Positions 44,105 through 52,771 of a DNA stretch of 64,000 nt are shown in pieces. Location: positions 124,001 to 188,000 of the forward strand of contig JAFEDS010000005.1 of NCBI GenBank assembly GCA_018241505.1, read 5' to 3'. The notes under the pieces are model-generated. The model worked only from the letters and a program-made list of their open reading frames with translations. It was not told the origin of the DNA and did no database searches. Source of the DNA: Pseudomonadota bacterium (GTDB lineage Bacteria > Pseudomonadota > Gammaproteobacteria > Steroidobacterales > Steroidobacteraceae). Each line of letters begins with the position of its first letter. Position 1 is the stretch's first letter. A program made the translations under genes and the position numbers.

Positions 44105-44571
44105 GATCGGCTGCGCAATTCCATTCGCCGCGATCCGGGAATCTCCGTTGCGCCGGCCGGTTCCATTTTGCCCAATGCTTCGGCCACCTCCGGTGGAAAG
44201 GCCTGGGCTTTCGGCTCGGTCCCTTGATAAACGTGTAGCAACATCATCTCGGCCGTTGATACAGGATCCGGATATCGCCCGCAATACATGTCAAAAGCGG
44301 CGTGAATACGCTTCCGGTCGGTGCCTAGAATGCGCACGGACACCTCAACCACATCCGTGTCCTTCACCTCGTGAAGAAAGTGAATGTGCATCTCCAACGT
44401 GTACAGCGTGCACCGAGTGCGTGTGCGGTACGCCTCGTCCAGCCCGATGCGATCCATCAATGCATCGGTCGCCAGACTGAAGATCAGACTGTAATACGCA
44501 TCTCGAAGATGCTGGTTGTAGTCGATCCACTCAGACGCAATGGGCGTCCGAAATACACTCATCCCACTCAT
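44101..44571 (-). CDS. Hot-dog thioesterase, second betainyl-CoA thioesterase
   Basis: 156 residues from ATG 44571, overlapping the BKACE stop as ATGA. The 4HBT-type start FRTPIASEWIDYNQHLRDAYYSLIFSLATDALMDRIGLDEAYR resembles the C-terminal thioesterase part of the carnitine dehydrogenase fusion (36482), including the Asp-Tyr-Asn motif. It is followed by TLYTLEMHIHFLHEVKDTDVVEVSVRI. Position between the cleavage enzyme and the ligase points to betainyl-CoA or carnitinyl-CoA hydrolysis. Having both this and a fused copy is redundant or reflects two CoA-ester substrates. Confidence 0.84.
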   Translation of the reverse strand: MSGMSVFRTPIASEWIDYNQHLRDAYYSLIFSLATDALMDRIGLDEAYRTRTRCTLYTLEMHIHFLHEVKDTDVVEVSVRILGTDRKRIHAAFDMYCGRYPDPVSTAEMMLLHVYQGTEPKAQAFPPEVAEALGKMEPAGATEIPGSRRMELRSRS

Positions 44572-45473
44572 GCGATTTTCAACTTTTCGCGAGTCTGCGC
44601 GGGTGTCATGACGCGGGCGCCCATTGCCTCGATGATGGTGCGTGCCTTTTCGACGAGCTGTGCGTTGCTGGCATAAACGCCGCGGCTCGAGTAGAGATTG
44701 TCCTCGAGGCCAACGCGGACGTTTCCGCCGCAAAGGATCGACTGAGCGACCCACGGCATCTGCATCCGGCTGATGTTGAAGGAGGTAAAGATCGCATCCG
44801 GGGGCAGGGTATTGACCATGGCAATCAGGTGACCCGGATCGCCCGGAACGCCGTAGGGAATGCCCATACACAACTGAATCAATGCCGGCGCAGGAATCAG
44901 GCCTTCCTTGATGAGCTGCTTCACAAACCACAAGTTGCCCGTATCGAACACTTCGAGCTCGGGCTTCACACCCAGGTCCTTCAGGATCTGGCAGCCTTTG
45001 CGCAGATAATTCGGAGTTGAAACGTACGCCCGATTGCCATCGCCGAAATTGAGGCTGCCGCAATCCAAAGTGGCAATGTCGGGACGATACTTGCCTTCAT
45101 TACACAGGTCGATTACGTGGCGCATGCGGTCTTCCTGGCTGCAGAAGTCGCTGCCGGGGCCAGGCGTGTCGGACAGACCATTATCGCCGACGACAATGTA
45201 ACCGCCCATGCCACACGTGAGATTGACAATCACGTCGACCTTGCTCTCGCGAATGCGTTTCACTACCTCGCGGTAGTACTTCGTCTCCATGCTGAACGCG
45301 CCCGTCTCAGGATCGCGCACATGGATGTGGACTATCGAAGCGCCAGCCTTCGCAGCGTCGATGGCTGTGTTCGCGATCTGCTCGGGCGTTACTGCGCAGT
45401 GAGGGCTCTTTGTCACCTTGGTGTCGTCGCCGGTGACAGCACAAGTGATGATGACATCGTAGTTCATGGACAT
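44568..45473 (-). CDS. BKACE-family beta-keto acid cleavage enzyme (dehydrocarnitine cleavage)
   Basis: 301 residues from ATG 45473; the longer frame upstream is not coding. Zn-dependent TIM-barrel enzyme with the His-x-His metal motif in SIVHIHVRDPETG near residue 46, then NLTCGMGGYIVVGDNG, PDIATLDCGSLNFG and LEVFDTGNLWFV. BKACE enzymes condense a beta-keto acid with acetyl-CoA; in carnitine clusters the substrate is 3-dehydrocarnitine, giving acetoacetate and betainyl-CoA. It is the first gene of the minus-strand operon and has the shared palindrome about 48 bases upstream, so it is co-regulated with carnitine dehydrogenase. Confidence 0.9.
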   Translation of the reverse strand: MSMNYDVIITCAVTGDDTKVTKSPHCAVTPEQIANTAIDAAKAGASIVHIHVRDPETGAFSMETKYYREVVKRIRESKVDVIVNLTCGMGGYIVVGDNGLSDTPGPGSDFCSQEDRMRHVIDLCNEGKYRPDIATLDCGSLNFGDGNRAYVSTPNYLRKGCQILKDLGVKPELEVFDTGNLWFVKQLIKEGLIPAPALIQLCMGIPYGVPGDPGHLIAMVNTLPPDAIFTSFNISRMQMPWVAQSILCGGNVRVGLEDNLYSSRGVYASNAQLVEKARTIIEAMGARVMTPAQTREKLKIA

Positions 45474-45520
45474 GATGGCCTCGCGCGACGGTGCAGTAGG
45501 GGACGGGGGCGTCGGGTTAA

Positions 45521-45541
45521 ATATTATGGAGACAATAATAT
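45521..45541. promoter_or_regulatory. Shared operator-like palindrome, site 2
   Basis: A 21-bp site that begins ATATTATGG and ends CAATAATAT, an almost perfect inverted repeat with 9-bp arms and one mismatch. 17 of 21 positions match site 1 at 36434. It lies 48 bases before the BKACE ATG, where the promoter is expected. Two such AT-rich sites upstream of the two carnitine operons and nowhere else noticed suggest a common repressor. Confidence 0.7.
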
Positions 45542-45692
45542 AGCATCGCGGGGCGTGAGCATAGCAATGCCCCCGGGCCTCGGCGGACCCCGGCGCAGCC
45601 GCGGGGGACTGTGCAAGTTGGCGCCACGAGGTCGGCACGCAGCCGCGCATCGCGGCCACGGCCAACCCTCGGCGTGCTACCGTCGCACCCCC

Positions 45693-47411
45693 ATGGGACC
45701 AGCCGACGATTCGACCCCCGGGCCGCCACCGAGCCCGCCTGCCGCCTCGCCAGGAAACACGCCATCCGCCAAGGGCGAAATGCCTCCGGGGGCGGCCCCG
45801 GCCCCGCCTTCCCAGGCGAAGGCGGAAAAACTGAACACCAAGGCTGCCGGCATCGTCGGCCTGGCTGTCCTTTGCAGTCGTCTCCTGGGTCTGGTCCGCG
45901 AGCAGATCTTCGCGGCGCTCTTCGGCGGTGGGCGTCTCATGGACGCCTTCACGATCGCCTTCCGCATCCCGAACCTCCTGCGCGACCTGTTCGCGGAAGG
46001 TGCACTTTCGACCTCGTTCATCACAACGTTCACCAAGACCATTGCCACCGACGGCGATCAGGCGGCTTGGAAGCTCGCGAACAAGGTCGCCACCATGACA
46101 GTGATCGTTCTGAGCTCGATCACGATCGTCGGAATCATCACGGCCCCCTGGCTCGTACACATTCTCGCACCGGGCTTTGAAGGCGAGAAGGCGGAGTTGA
46201 CGATCACTCTGACGCGCATCATGTATCCCTTCATCCTGCTCGTCTCGCTGGCGGCGCTGGTGATGGGCATGCTCAACGCCAAGGAAGTCTTCGGCGTGCC
46301 GGCGATGGCGTCCAGCTTCTTCAACCTGGGTTCCATAGTGAGCGGCGTTGCGCTGGGCTACTGGCTCGACCCGAATTTTGGCCCGCGGGCGCTGGTGGGC
46401 GTTTCGGTGGGTACGCTCATTGGCGGATCGTTGCAGCTTGGCGTGCAGCTACCGCAAATTCGCCGCATCGGCTACCGGTTCAATCCAGACTTCCAGTGGC
46501 GCGATAAAGGCGTCAAGGCCATCCTGAGGTTGATGGGTCCTTCCGTGGTGGCTGCGAGTACCACCCAGGTCAACGTCCTCATCAACTCCATCTTTGCGTC
46601 GAAGCTCGGGGACGGCCCGACGTTCTGGCTGTCAATCGCGTTCCGTTTGATGCAGTTGCCACTCGGTATTTTCGGAGTGGCCCTGGGGACGGTCGCGTTG
46701 CCGCTGCTCGCCCGCATGGCGGCCGCCGGCAACATGACCTCATTCCGCAGCGAGCTGTCGAAGGGCATGCGGCTCGCGTTCCTGATGACAATTCCCTCCA
46801 CGATCGGTTTGATCATGCTGGCGGAGCCCATCATGTCGGTGCTCTACCAACATCGCAAGTTCACGGCCTTCGAGGCAGCGGAGGCGGCGGGGGCGCTGCG
46901 TTTCTACGCCATCGGCCTCAGCGGCTACGCTGCATTGAAAGTCCTGGTCAACGCCTTCTACGCGCTCGACCGCCGCAAGACGCCGATGTTTGTCAGCTTC
47001 AGCGCAGTGGTGCTGAACCTGCTGCTCAACTGGTTCTTCACCCTGCAATTGGGTTGGGGACACCGCGGACTGGCGCTGTCGACCGCGTGCATTGCGACCT
47101 CGAACTTTCTGATTCTGTACTTCCTCATGCGCCGGCAACTGCAACAGCTCGAAACGCGGACGATGCTGGCGCTGCTCGGGAAGCTCGCAATCTCAGGCGG
47201 CGTGCTGGCGGGCGTGTGCTGGCTGGGCAGCCACTACTTGTTGGCGGATTGGCCCACCCAGGCGTTTTTGCCGAAGTGTATTTACCTGTTTGCAACAATC
47301 GGCGTTGCGGGCGTGGCGTTCCTGGTAGTGGCGTCAGCTCTGCGGATCACAGAGCTGAACGACATCATCGCGGCGTTCCAGCGCAGATTGCGCCGGAAGC
47401 GTGCGCGCTAG
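45693..47411 (+). CDS. murJ: Lipid II flippase MurJ
   Basis: 572 residues if started at ATG 45693. The first 50 are Pro/Ala-rich and an in-frame ATG at 45780 has AAGGG upstream, so a 543-residue form is equally likely; the longer open frame back to 45117 is not coding. The membrane part begins KAAGIVGLAVLCSRLLGLVREQIFAALFGGGRLMDAFTIAFRIPNLLRDLFAEGALSTSFI, the unmistakable MurJ signature, and has about 14 membrane segments. It flips lipid II to the periplasm for peptidoglycan synthesis. The stop codon overlaps that of convergent hutG in a CTAG. Confidence 0.95.
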   Translation: MGPADDSTPGPPPSPPAASPGNTPSAKGEMPPGAAPAPPSQAKAEKLNTKAAGIVGLAVLCSRLLGLVREQIFAALFGGGRLMDAFTIAFRIPNLLRDLFAEGALSTSFITTFTKTIATDGDQAAWKLANKVATMTVIVLSSITIVGIITAPWLVHILAPGFEGEKAELTITLTRIMYPFILLVSLAALVMGMLNAKEVFGVPAMASSFFNLGSIVSGVALGYWLDPNFGPRALVGVSVGTLIGGSLQLGVQLPQIRRIGYRFNPDFQWRDKGVKAILRLMGPSVVAASTTQVNVLINSIFASKLGDGPTFWLSIAFRLMQLPLGIFGVALGTVALPLLARMAAAGNMTSFRSELSKGMRLAFLMTIPSTIGLIMLAEPIMSVLYQHRKFTAFEAAEAAGALRFYAIGLSGYAALKVLVNAFYALDRRKTPMFVSFSAVVLNLLLNWFFTLQLGWGHRGLALSTACIATSNFLILYFLMRRQLQQLETRTMLALLGKLAISGGVLAGVCWLGSHYLLADWPTQAFLPKCIYLFATIGVAGVAFLVVASALRITELNDIIAAFQRRLRRKRAR

Positions 47412-48232
47412 GCAGCGAACCGAATGCAGGCTTTCAGCACGTGAGTCAATACCGTTCGCATCGGACCGGCAACCTGCTCATCATAGGGAGTTGGCCACTC
47501 ACCTTGAGCCGCCGAGAATGGCTCGCGCATGTACCCACGGCATGCCAGCTCCATTTGCACCGCATGCACTCCCTCAGTGGGGCGGCCATAGTGGCGGGTG
47601 GTGTAGCCGCCGCGGAATCGGCCATTGGTGACGCGCGTAAATCCCGTCTCATCGCAAGCGGCTTCGATGGCGGCCGTCAGCGCCGGCGAGCAGGTCGCGC
47701 CGTTGTTGGTCCCGATATTGAAGTTCGGCAGCGTGCCCTCGAACAGCCGCGGAATCTGCGAGCGGATCGAGTGACAGTCATACAACACGAGTTTGTTGTG
47801 TTTGCTGCGCAGCCGGGCGATCGCGGCGGCAATCGCCGCATGGTAGGGATCGAAAAACGTGGTGCGGCGCATGGTCAACTCCGCGCCCTGGGGCTCAAAC
47901 CCGGGCCGGTACAGCGGCTCGCCGTCAAAGGTCGTCGTGGGACACAACTCGGTGGTTGCCTGACCGGGATACAAAGACACGCCGGACGGGTCCCGGTTAC
48001 AGTCAATGACGGTGCGCGAGATCCCGGTCCGGATGACTGTCGCACCCATCGTAGGTGCGAAGTCGTAGAGCAGGTTGATCCACCAGTCCGCATCCTTGCG
48101 TGCGAGCCACGGCGAAGCGAGGCCGTACTCAATGTCACGAGGAATGTCCACACCCGTGTGGGGCATCGAGAGAATGAGCGGCGAATCGCCGCGCGTAATG
48201 GTGAGCCAGGGTAGGCGGGATTGTGTATTCAT
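47408..48232 (-). CDS. hutG: N-formylglutamate amidohydrolase
   Basis: 274 residues from ATG 48232; the longer open frame upstream lies in the hutF gene and is not used. It hydrolyses N-formylglutamate to glutamate and formate, the last step of histidine degradation via the HutF route. Signature segments: LILSMPHTGVDIPRDIEYGL, ADWWINLLYDFAPTMGATVI, ISRTVIDCNRDPSG, LVLYDCHSIRSQIPRLFEG and RFRGGYTTRHYGRPTEGVHAVQMEL. It is divergent from hutF with 42 bases between starts, which makes the pair a short two-step module. Confidence 0.93.
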   Translation of the reverse strand: MNTQSRLPWLTITRGDSPLILSMPHTGVDIPRDIEYGLASPWLARKDADWWINLLYDFAPTMGATVIRTGISRTVIDCNRDPSGVSLYPGQATTELCPTTTFDGEPLYRPGFEPQGAELTMRRTTFFDPYHAAIAAAIARLRSKHNKLVLYDCHSIRSQIPRLFEGTLPNFNIGTNNGATCSPALTAAIEAACDETGFTRVTNGRFRGGYTTRHYGRPTEGVHAVQMELACRGYMREPFSAAQGEWPTPYDEQVAGPMRTVLTHVLKACIRFAA

Positions 48233-48274
48233 CGCGATAGAATAGCTAAGGCCCAGGTAGGAGTGGCGAGTGAC

Positions 48275-49630
48275 ATGACGAGTTTGTGGTTTGAGTCCGC
48301 TTTGTTGCCAAATGGTTGGGCAAGTCACGTTCGGGTGACCGCTACAAACGGTCGAATCGAGCGCGTGACCGCCGACATCGAGCCCAATGATAGGGATGAA
48401 CGGCTCTCGGTAGGAATCCCCGGACTGCCGAATCTGCACAGTCACGCTTTTCAAAGAGGCATTGCCGGCCTGACCGAGCGCCGTGGCGCCGAGGGCGACA
48501 GCTTCTGGACCTGGCGCGAGCTGATGTATCAGTTTGTGGATCGCATTACGCCCGACCAGATGGAGTCCGTAGCATCGCTGGCGTACGCCGAGATGCTGGA
48601 GAGTGGCTTTACACAGGTCGGCGAATTCCACTACCTGCATCATGATCGTGGCGGCGTGCCGTTTGCCGATCCGGGCGAGCTGGCGGGGCGCCTCGCGGCC
48701 GCGGCAGCCAACACCGGTATCGGTCTGACATTGCTTCCAACAATGTACGCGCACAGTGGCTTTGGCGGAGCCGAACCCGGCAAGCGGCAAAGCCGCTTCA
48801 TCTGTACCCGGGATCAATTTGCGGCCATTGTCGAGGCCAGCCGCAAGGTAGTTGCGACGCTTCCGGGCGGTGTAGTTGGTGTTGCACCGCACAGCCTGCG
48901 CGCGGTGACTCCTGATGAGTTGGCTTGGTTGGTGGAGCTGTCACGCGGCAGCGTCATGCACATTCACATCGCCGAGCAGACAAAGGAAGTCGATGACTGC
49001 CTAGCCTGGTGCGGACGCCGGCCGGTGGAGTGGCTGCTCGATAACACCGCCGTGGATGAGCGTTGGTGCCTGGTACACGCCACGCATCTTACCGACGCCG
49101 AAATCCAGGGGGTCGCCGCGAGCGGAGCCGTCGTCGGGTTGTGTCCCATCACGGAGGCCAACCTGGGAGATGGGATCTTTCCGGCGAAAACGTTCCTGGA
49201 GCGTGACGGGCGAATCGGTATCGGGTCGGATTCCAATGTCCTGATCGACGCCGCCGAAGAGATCCGGTTGCTGGAGTATTCCCAGCGCTTCGCGCACCGT
49301 GGGCGCAATGTTCTGGCCTCCGGTGCCGGCAAATCCACGGGCCGAACCTTGTACGACCGGTCGCTCGCGGGGGGTGCGAAGGTCCTCGGATCGTCTGCCG
49401 GCCTGGTGTCAGGAGCGCTTCTGGATGTTGTCAGTCTGAAGACGAGCGAGCCGCATCTCACCCGGCGGCGCCAGGATGACATTCTCGATACCTGGATTTT
49501 TTCGGGCGGCCAAAAACTGGTTGACTGCGTATGGCGTGCAGGTGAGAAAGTAGTCGTCAACGGCCGCCACCGCCACCGCGACGCCATTGTCGCGCGTTAT
49601 CGCCGAGCGCTGGAGAGTCTGTTGACCTGA
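48275..49630 (+). CDS. hutF: Formimidoylglutamate deiminase
   Basis: 451 residues from ATG 48275. Zn amidohydrolase that converts N-formimino-glutamate to N-formylglutamate and ammonia. Metal-site segments: PGLPNLHSHAFQRGIAG near residue 51, GFTQVGEFHYLHHD near 115, SVMHIHIAEQTKEVDD near 228, CLVHATHLTDAE near 260 and GRIGIGSDSNVLIDAAEEIRLLEY near 310. Its product is the substrate of the divergent hutG. The other histidine genes (hutH, hutU, hutI) are not in this window. Confidence 0.93.
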   Translation: MTSLWFESALLPNGWASHVRVTATNGRIERVTADIEPNDRDERLSVGIPGLPNLHSHAFQRGIAGLTERRGAEGDSFWTWRELMYQFVDRITPDQMESVASLAYAEMLESGFTQVGEFHYLHHDRGGVPFADPGELAGRLAAAAANTGIGLTLLPTMYAHSGFGGAEPGKRQSRFICTRDQFAAIVEASRKVVATLPGGVVGVAPHSLRAVTPDELAWLVELSRGSVMHIHIAEQTKEVDDCLAWCGRRPVEWLLDNTAVDERWCLVHATHLTDAEIQGVAASGAVVGLCPITEANLGDGIFPAKTFLERDGRIGIGSDSNVLIDAAEEIRLLEYSQRFAHRGRNVLASGAGKSTGRTLYDRSLAGGAKVLGSSAGLVSGALLDVVSLKTSEPHLTRRRQDDILDTWIFSGGQKLVDCVWRAGEKVVVNGRHRHRDAIVARYRRALESLLT

Positions 49631-49641
49631 GGGGAGCTGAA

Positions 49642-51687
49642 TTGGCGAAGAACATCCTGGGCATCATCCTGTCTGTGTTGGGCGCAGGCGCGCTCACTGT
49701 TATCGCCCTCCACAGAGACGAGCCCGTAAACGCACTTTGGATCGTTACGGCGGCCGTCTGCGTTTATTTGCTGGGATACCGCTTCTATGCGGCATGGATT
49801 GCCGCGAGAGTGCTGTCTGTCGACGCGACCCGCGCAACTCCGGCGGAACGCCACGACAACGGGCGCGACTTTGTTCCCACGCACCGTTGGATTGTCTTCG
49901 GTCACCACTTCGCGGCGATCGCAGGACCCGGACCGCTCGTGGGACCCACGCTCGCAGCCCAGTTCGGCTATCTGCCGGGAACGCTGTGGATCATGGCCGG
50001 TGCCGTCCTGGGCGGCTGCGTGCAGGACATGACCATCTTGTTCTTGTCGACGCGGCGAGACGGACGCAGTCTCGGGCAGATGGCCCGCGATGAGTTGGGG
50101 CCGTTCGGTGGCTTCGCCGCACTGATCGGCACGCTGTTGATCATGATCATTCTCATCGCCGTGCTGGGTTTGGTTGTTGTGAACGCGATGAAGCACAGCG
50201 CCTGGGCCACCTCCACAGTGTTCGCTACCATTCCCATCGCGATCCTGATCGGCCTGTATCTGCGCAGATGGCGACCGGGCCGGGTCCTCGAGGCTTCTGC
50301 CCTCGGCGTCGGGCTGGTTCTGCTGGCCGTGATCGGTGGCGGGTGGGTCGATGGCATTGCCTCGCTCCATGGAATGTTTGACCTTTCGGCGGTGCCCCTG
50401 GCCGGTTTCGTGATCGTCTATGGCTGGCTGGCGGCCATCCTGCCGGTGTGGCTGCTGTTGGCGCCGCGCGACTATCTTTCAACGTTCCTGAAGCTCGGTA
50501 CGGTTGCCGCACTGGCCATCGCCCTGTTGCTGATGCACCCGGTCATCAAGATGCCGGCGATCACACAGTTTGTGGATGGCACCGGGCCCTTGTTTGGGGG
50601 CAAGGTCTTTCCGTTCGTGTTTATTACGGTCGCCTGCGGAGCGGTGTCCGGCTTTCACGCGCTCGTGTCGAGCGGCACGACGCCAAAGATCATTGGCAGT
50701 GAGGCGGACGTGCGCCTGGTTGGCTATGGGAGCATGGCGCTGGAGTCGCTGGTTGCGATCATGGCGATCATTGCCGCTACGCTTCTGGATCCCGGTGTCT
50801 ACTTCGCAATCAACACCGGGGCGGGAATCGTGGGCGCGGCGCCGGATGCAGCGGTGCATACCATCACCGGCTGGGGCTTTCCGGTGACGGTCGAGCAGAT
50901 GAAAAGCCTCGCGGCGGACATGGGCGAAAGCAGCCTCTTTGCCCGAACCGGGGGCGCGCCCTCGCTGGCGGTCGGCATGGCCAGTATTTTCGGCTCCTCG
51001 TTCGGGCGCGGTCTGCTCAGTATCTGGTATCACTTCGCGATCATGTTTGAAGCGGTCTTCATTCTGACGACCCTGGATGCGGGCACCCGCGTGGGCCGCT
51101 TCATGTTACAGGACCTTTTGGGCAACCTCTGGAAGCCGCTCGGACAGACATCCTGGTACCCTTCCGTATTGATCAGCAGCGCACTGGTCGTGGCCGGTTG
51201 GGGCTACTTTCTGTACATCGGTGTGATCGATCCCAACGGGGGCATCAACATCCTGTGGCCGCTGTTCGGCATCTCGAACCAGATGCTGGCCGCAATCGCC
51301 CTGAGTGTGGCGACCGGTATCATCATCAAATCGGGCAAGGGCCGCTACGCCTGGGTCACCGGTCTACCGCTGGCCTGGCTCGCGCTGATCACGACGTCCG
51401 CCTCATGGCAGAAGCTCACGAGCACAGACCCCAAGCTGGGATTCTTTGCCGCGGCCAATGACCTGGCCGTCAAGCTGGCGAACGGCGTATTGCCGCCGGA
51501 AAAGGCCGCGGTCGCGCCGCAATTGATTTTCAACCAGCGCCTGGACGGCTGGCTGACGCTGTTTTTCCTGGCGGTCGTGTGGTTTGTCATCATCGACATG
51601 CTGCGCATATCGTTGCGTTACGCGCGCGGCCTGCCGGTCGCTGGAAGCTCGGAGGCGCCGTACCAGGTACGGCGGATGCCCACATGA
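49642..51687 (+). CDS. cstA: Carbon starvation protein CstA family transporter
   Basis: 681 residues from TTG 49642, with AGGGGAG upstream. Multi-spanning inner-membrane protein with about 16-18 segments. Signature: FVPTHRWIVFGHHFAAIAGPGPLVGPTLAAQFGYLPGTLWIMAGAVLGG near residue 75, SGFHALVSSGTTPKII near 338 and FEAVFILTTLDAGTRVGRFMLQD near 470. Members take up peptides or pyruvate during carbon limitation; which one applies here cannot be read from sequence. Its stop overlaps the small YbdD-like gene. Confidence 0.92.
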   Translation: MAKNILGIILSVLGAGALTVIALHRDEPVNALWIVTAAVCVYLLGYRFYAAWIAARVLSVDATRATPAERHDNGRDFVPTHRWIVFGHHFAAIAGPGPLVGPTLAAQFGYLPGTLWIMAGAVLGGCVQDMTILFLSTRRDGRSLGQMARDELGPFGGFAALIGTLLIMIILIAVLGLVVVNAMKHSAWATSTVFATIPIAILIGLYLRRWRPGRVLEASALGVGLVLLAVIGGGWVDGIASLHGMFDLSAVPLAGFVIVYGWLAAILPVWLLLAPRDYLSTFLKLGTVAALAIALLLMHPVIKMPAITQFVDGTGPLFGGKVFPFVFITVACGAVSGFHALVSSGTTPKIIGSEADVRLVGYGSMALESLVAIMAIIAATLLDPGVYFAINTGAGIVGAAPDAAVHTITGWGFPVTVEQMKSLAADMGESSLFARTGGAPSLAVGMASIFGSSFGRGLLSIWYHFAIMFEAVFILTTLDAGTRVGRFMLQDLLGNLWKPLGQTSWYPSVLISSALVVAGWGYFLYIGVIDPNGGINILWPLFGISNQMLAAIALSVATGIIIKSGKGRYAWVTGLPLAWLALITTSASWQKLTSTDPKLGFFAAANDLAVKLANGVLPPEKAAVAPQLIFNQRLDGWLTLFFLAVVWFVIIDMLRISLRYARGLPVAGSSEAPYQVRRMPT

Positions 51688-51857
51688 GTATTCGAGACAT
51701 TTGGCGTTGGTTACGGGCTGCGACAGGGGACGATGCCTACGAACGTTATGTCGAGCATCGGACCGTGAAGCATCCTGGCGAACCGCTCCTGACACGAGCA
51801 GCGTTCTACGAGGAGCGGCAGCGCCGCAAATGGAGTGGCGTCAGCCGTTGCTGTTAG
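51684..51857 (+). CDS. YbdD/YjiX-family small protein paired with CstA
   Basis: 57 residues from ATG 51684, ATGA overlap with cstA. SIRDIWRWLRAATGDDAYERYVEHRTVKHPGEPLLTRAAFYEERQRRK is the short conserved sequence of the DUF466/YbdD family, which is nearly always coupled to CstA or BtsT. It probably acts as a small partner of the transporter. Confidence 0.88.
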   Translation: MSIRDIWRWLRAATGDDAYERYVEHRTVKHPGEPLLTRAAFYEERQRRKWSGVSRCC

Positions 51858-51885
51858 TGTTTATTGGCGCGGTACCGGGCGCGTG

Positions 51886-52698
51886 TCAATGCACTCGCAT
51901 GTGCCGGATCAAGCGCCGGTCTATATACATGCGGGCATCCAGCACCAGCCGATCCTGCGCCTGCTGCAGTTGATGCAGGAAAAACATGACGAGAATTGCC
52001 GCAATCAACGCAGTCAGTGTTGCGTTGAAAGTGACGCCCAGTCCCAGTGTCACTCCTGAAATATCGCCATGCAGAGCACCTTGCGCGTCCTGTAACGCAC
52101 GCCCGATACCGCGCACGGTGCCAACAAATCCCACAGCCGGAATCGCCCAAGCCGTAAAGCGAACCATGGAAAGCTGGGCATCCAGGCGATCGACTTCGTT
52201 CTCACATTCCGCGCGCACGGCCTCGGCTGAGTCCTGAACACTGCGGGTGGCGCCGAAACGGTTCAGAGCAACCATCAACGCTCGCGGCAGCAGCATGTCC
52301 TGCTCTTCCGCGGGTAGGCTCTCGAGGGGGCGGGCGTAGGCACGCGCGTCATCCGGGAGGACGACGTGACCTTCGCCGACGTCAACATATTGCCTCGACA
52401 GCAGCCGCCGGTTGCGCGTCACCGCACGCGCCTGGTGACCAATGAGCGCCAATGCCCAGCACGCGAGTATCAGCGCGGTTTCCTGCTCATAGTCCTTGAG
52501 AATCACAAAGACCGATCGCAGATTGCGCGTCGGACCCGTCTGGGTGCCGGGAGGCGCGCCTTCCTTCGCCTCGGGCAGGGCGAGAATGGCTTCGGCGTGG
52601 GGCCGGATCAGGGTGGCGTAGAGAGTTTGCACAACGAGCGCGCTGATCAGGAGGGCGGCGACACTGAACAGTGCCTCGCGACCGAAAACCACTCTCAT
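51886..52698 (-). CDS. MotA/TolQ/ExbB-type proton channel protein
   Basis: 270 residues. One membrane segment at the N-terminus (ALFSVAALLISALVVQTLYATL), one near residue 75 (TALILACWALALIG), and a C-terminal pair: FTAWAIPAVGFVGTVRGIGRAL near 180-200 and GVTFNATLTALIAAILVMFFLHQLQQ near 225-250. These have the GFVGTV and T-A-L-I/A patterns of ExbB/TolQ/MotA channels. No ExbD/TolR or MotB partner is adjacent. The tolQ of this window is distinct, so this is a second member with unknown partner and substrate. Confidence 0.75.
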   Translation of the reverse strand: MRVVFGREALFSVAALLISALVVQTLYATLIRPHAEAILALPEAKEGAPPGTQTGPTRNLRSVFVILKDYEQETALILACWALALIGHQARAVTRNRRLLSRQYVDVGEGHVVLPDDARAYARPLESLPAEEQDMLLPRALMVALNRFGATRSVQDSAEAVRAECENEVDRLDAQLSMVRFTAWAIPAVGFVGTVRGIGRALQDAQGALHGDISGVTLGLGVTFNATLTALIAAILVMFFLHQLQQAQDRLVLDARMYIDRRLIRHMRVH

Positions 52699-52771
52699 TC
52701 GTACCTCACCCTATGCCCAAATCGCCGACGGTACTTTAGGCTAGTCATCAACGTTTCCACAGTAGAGCAAA

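Noticed and set aside
45117-45692. Upstream extension of the murJ frame
   Set aside because: It is antisense to the BKACE gene and has no membrane segments; MurJ begins near 45693 or 45780.
44572-46160. Long upstream extension of the BKACE frame
   Set aside because: The part before ATG 45473 covers the operator and murJ start, has no matching BKACE sequence, and the ATG 45473 has a proper ribosome site.
48233-48892. Upstream extension of the hutG frame
   Set aside because: It is antisense to hutF, whose amidohydrolase motifs are certain; hutG has its own ATG at 48232 and standard length from there.
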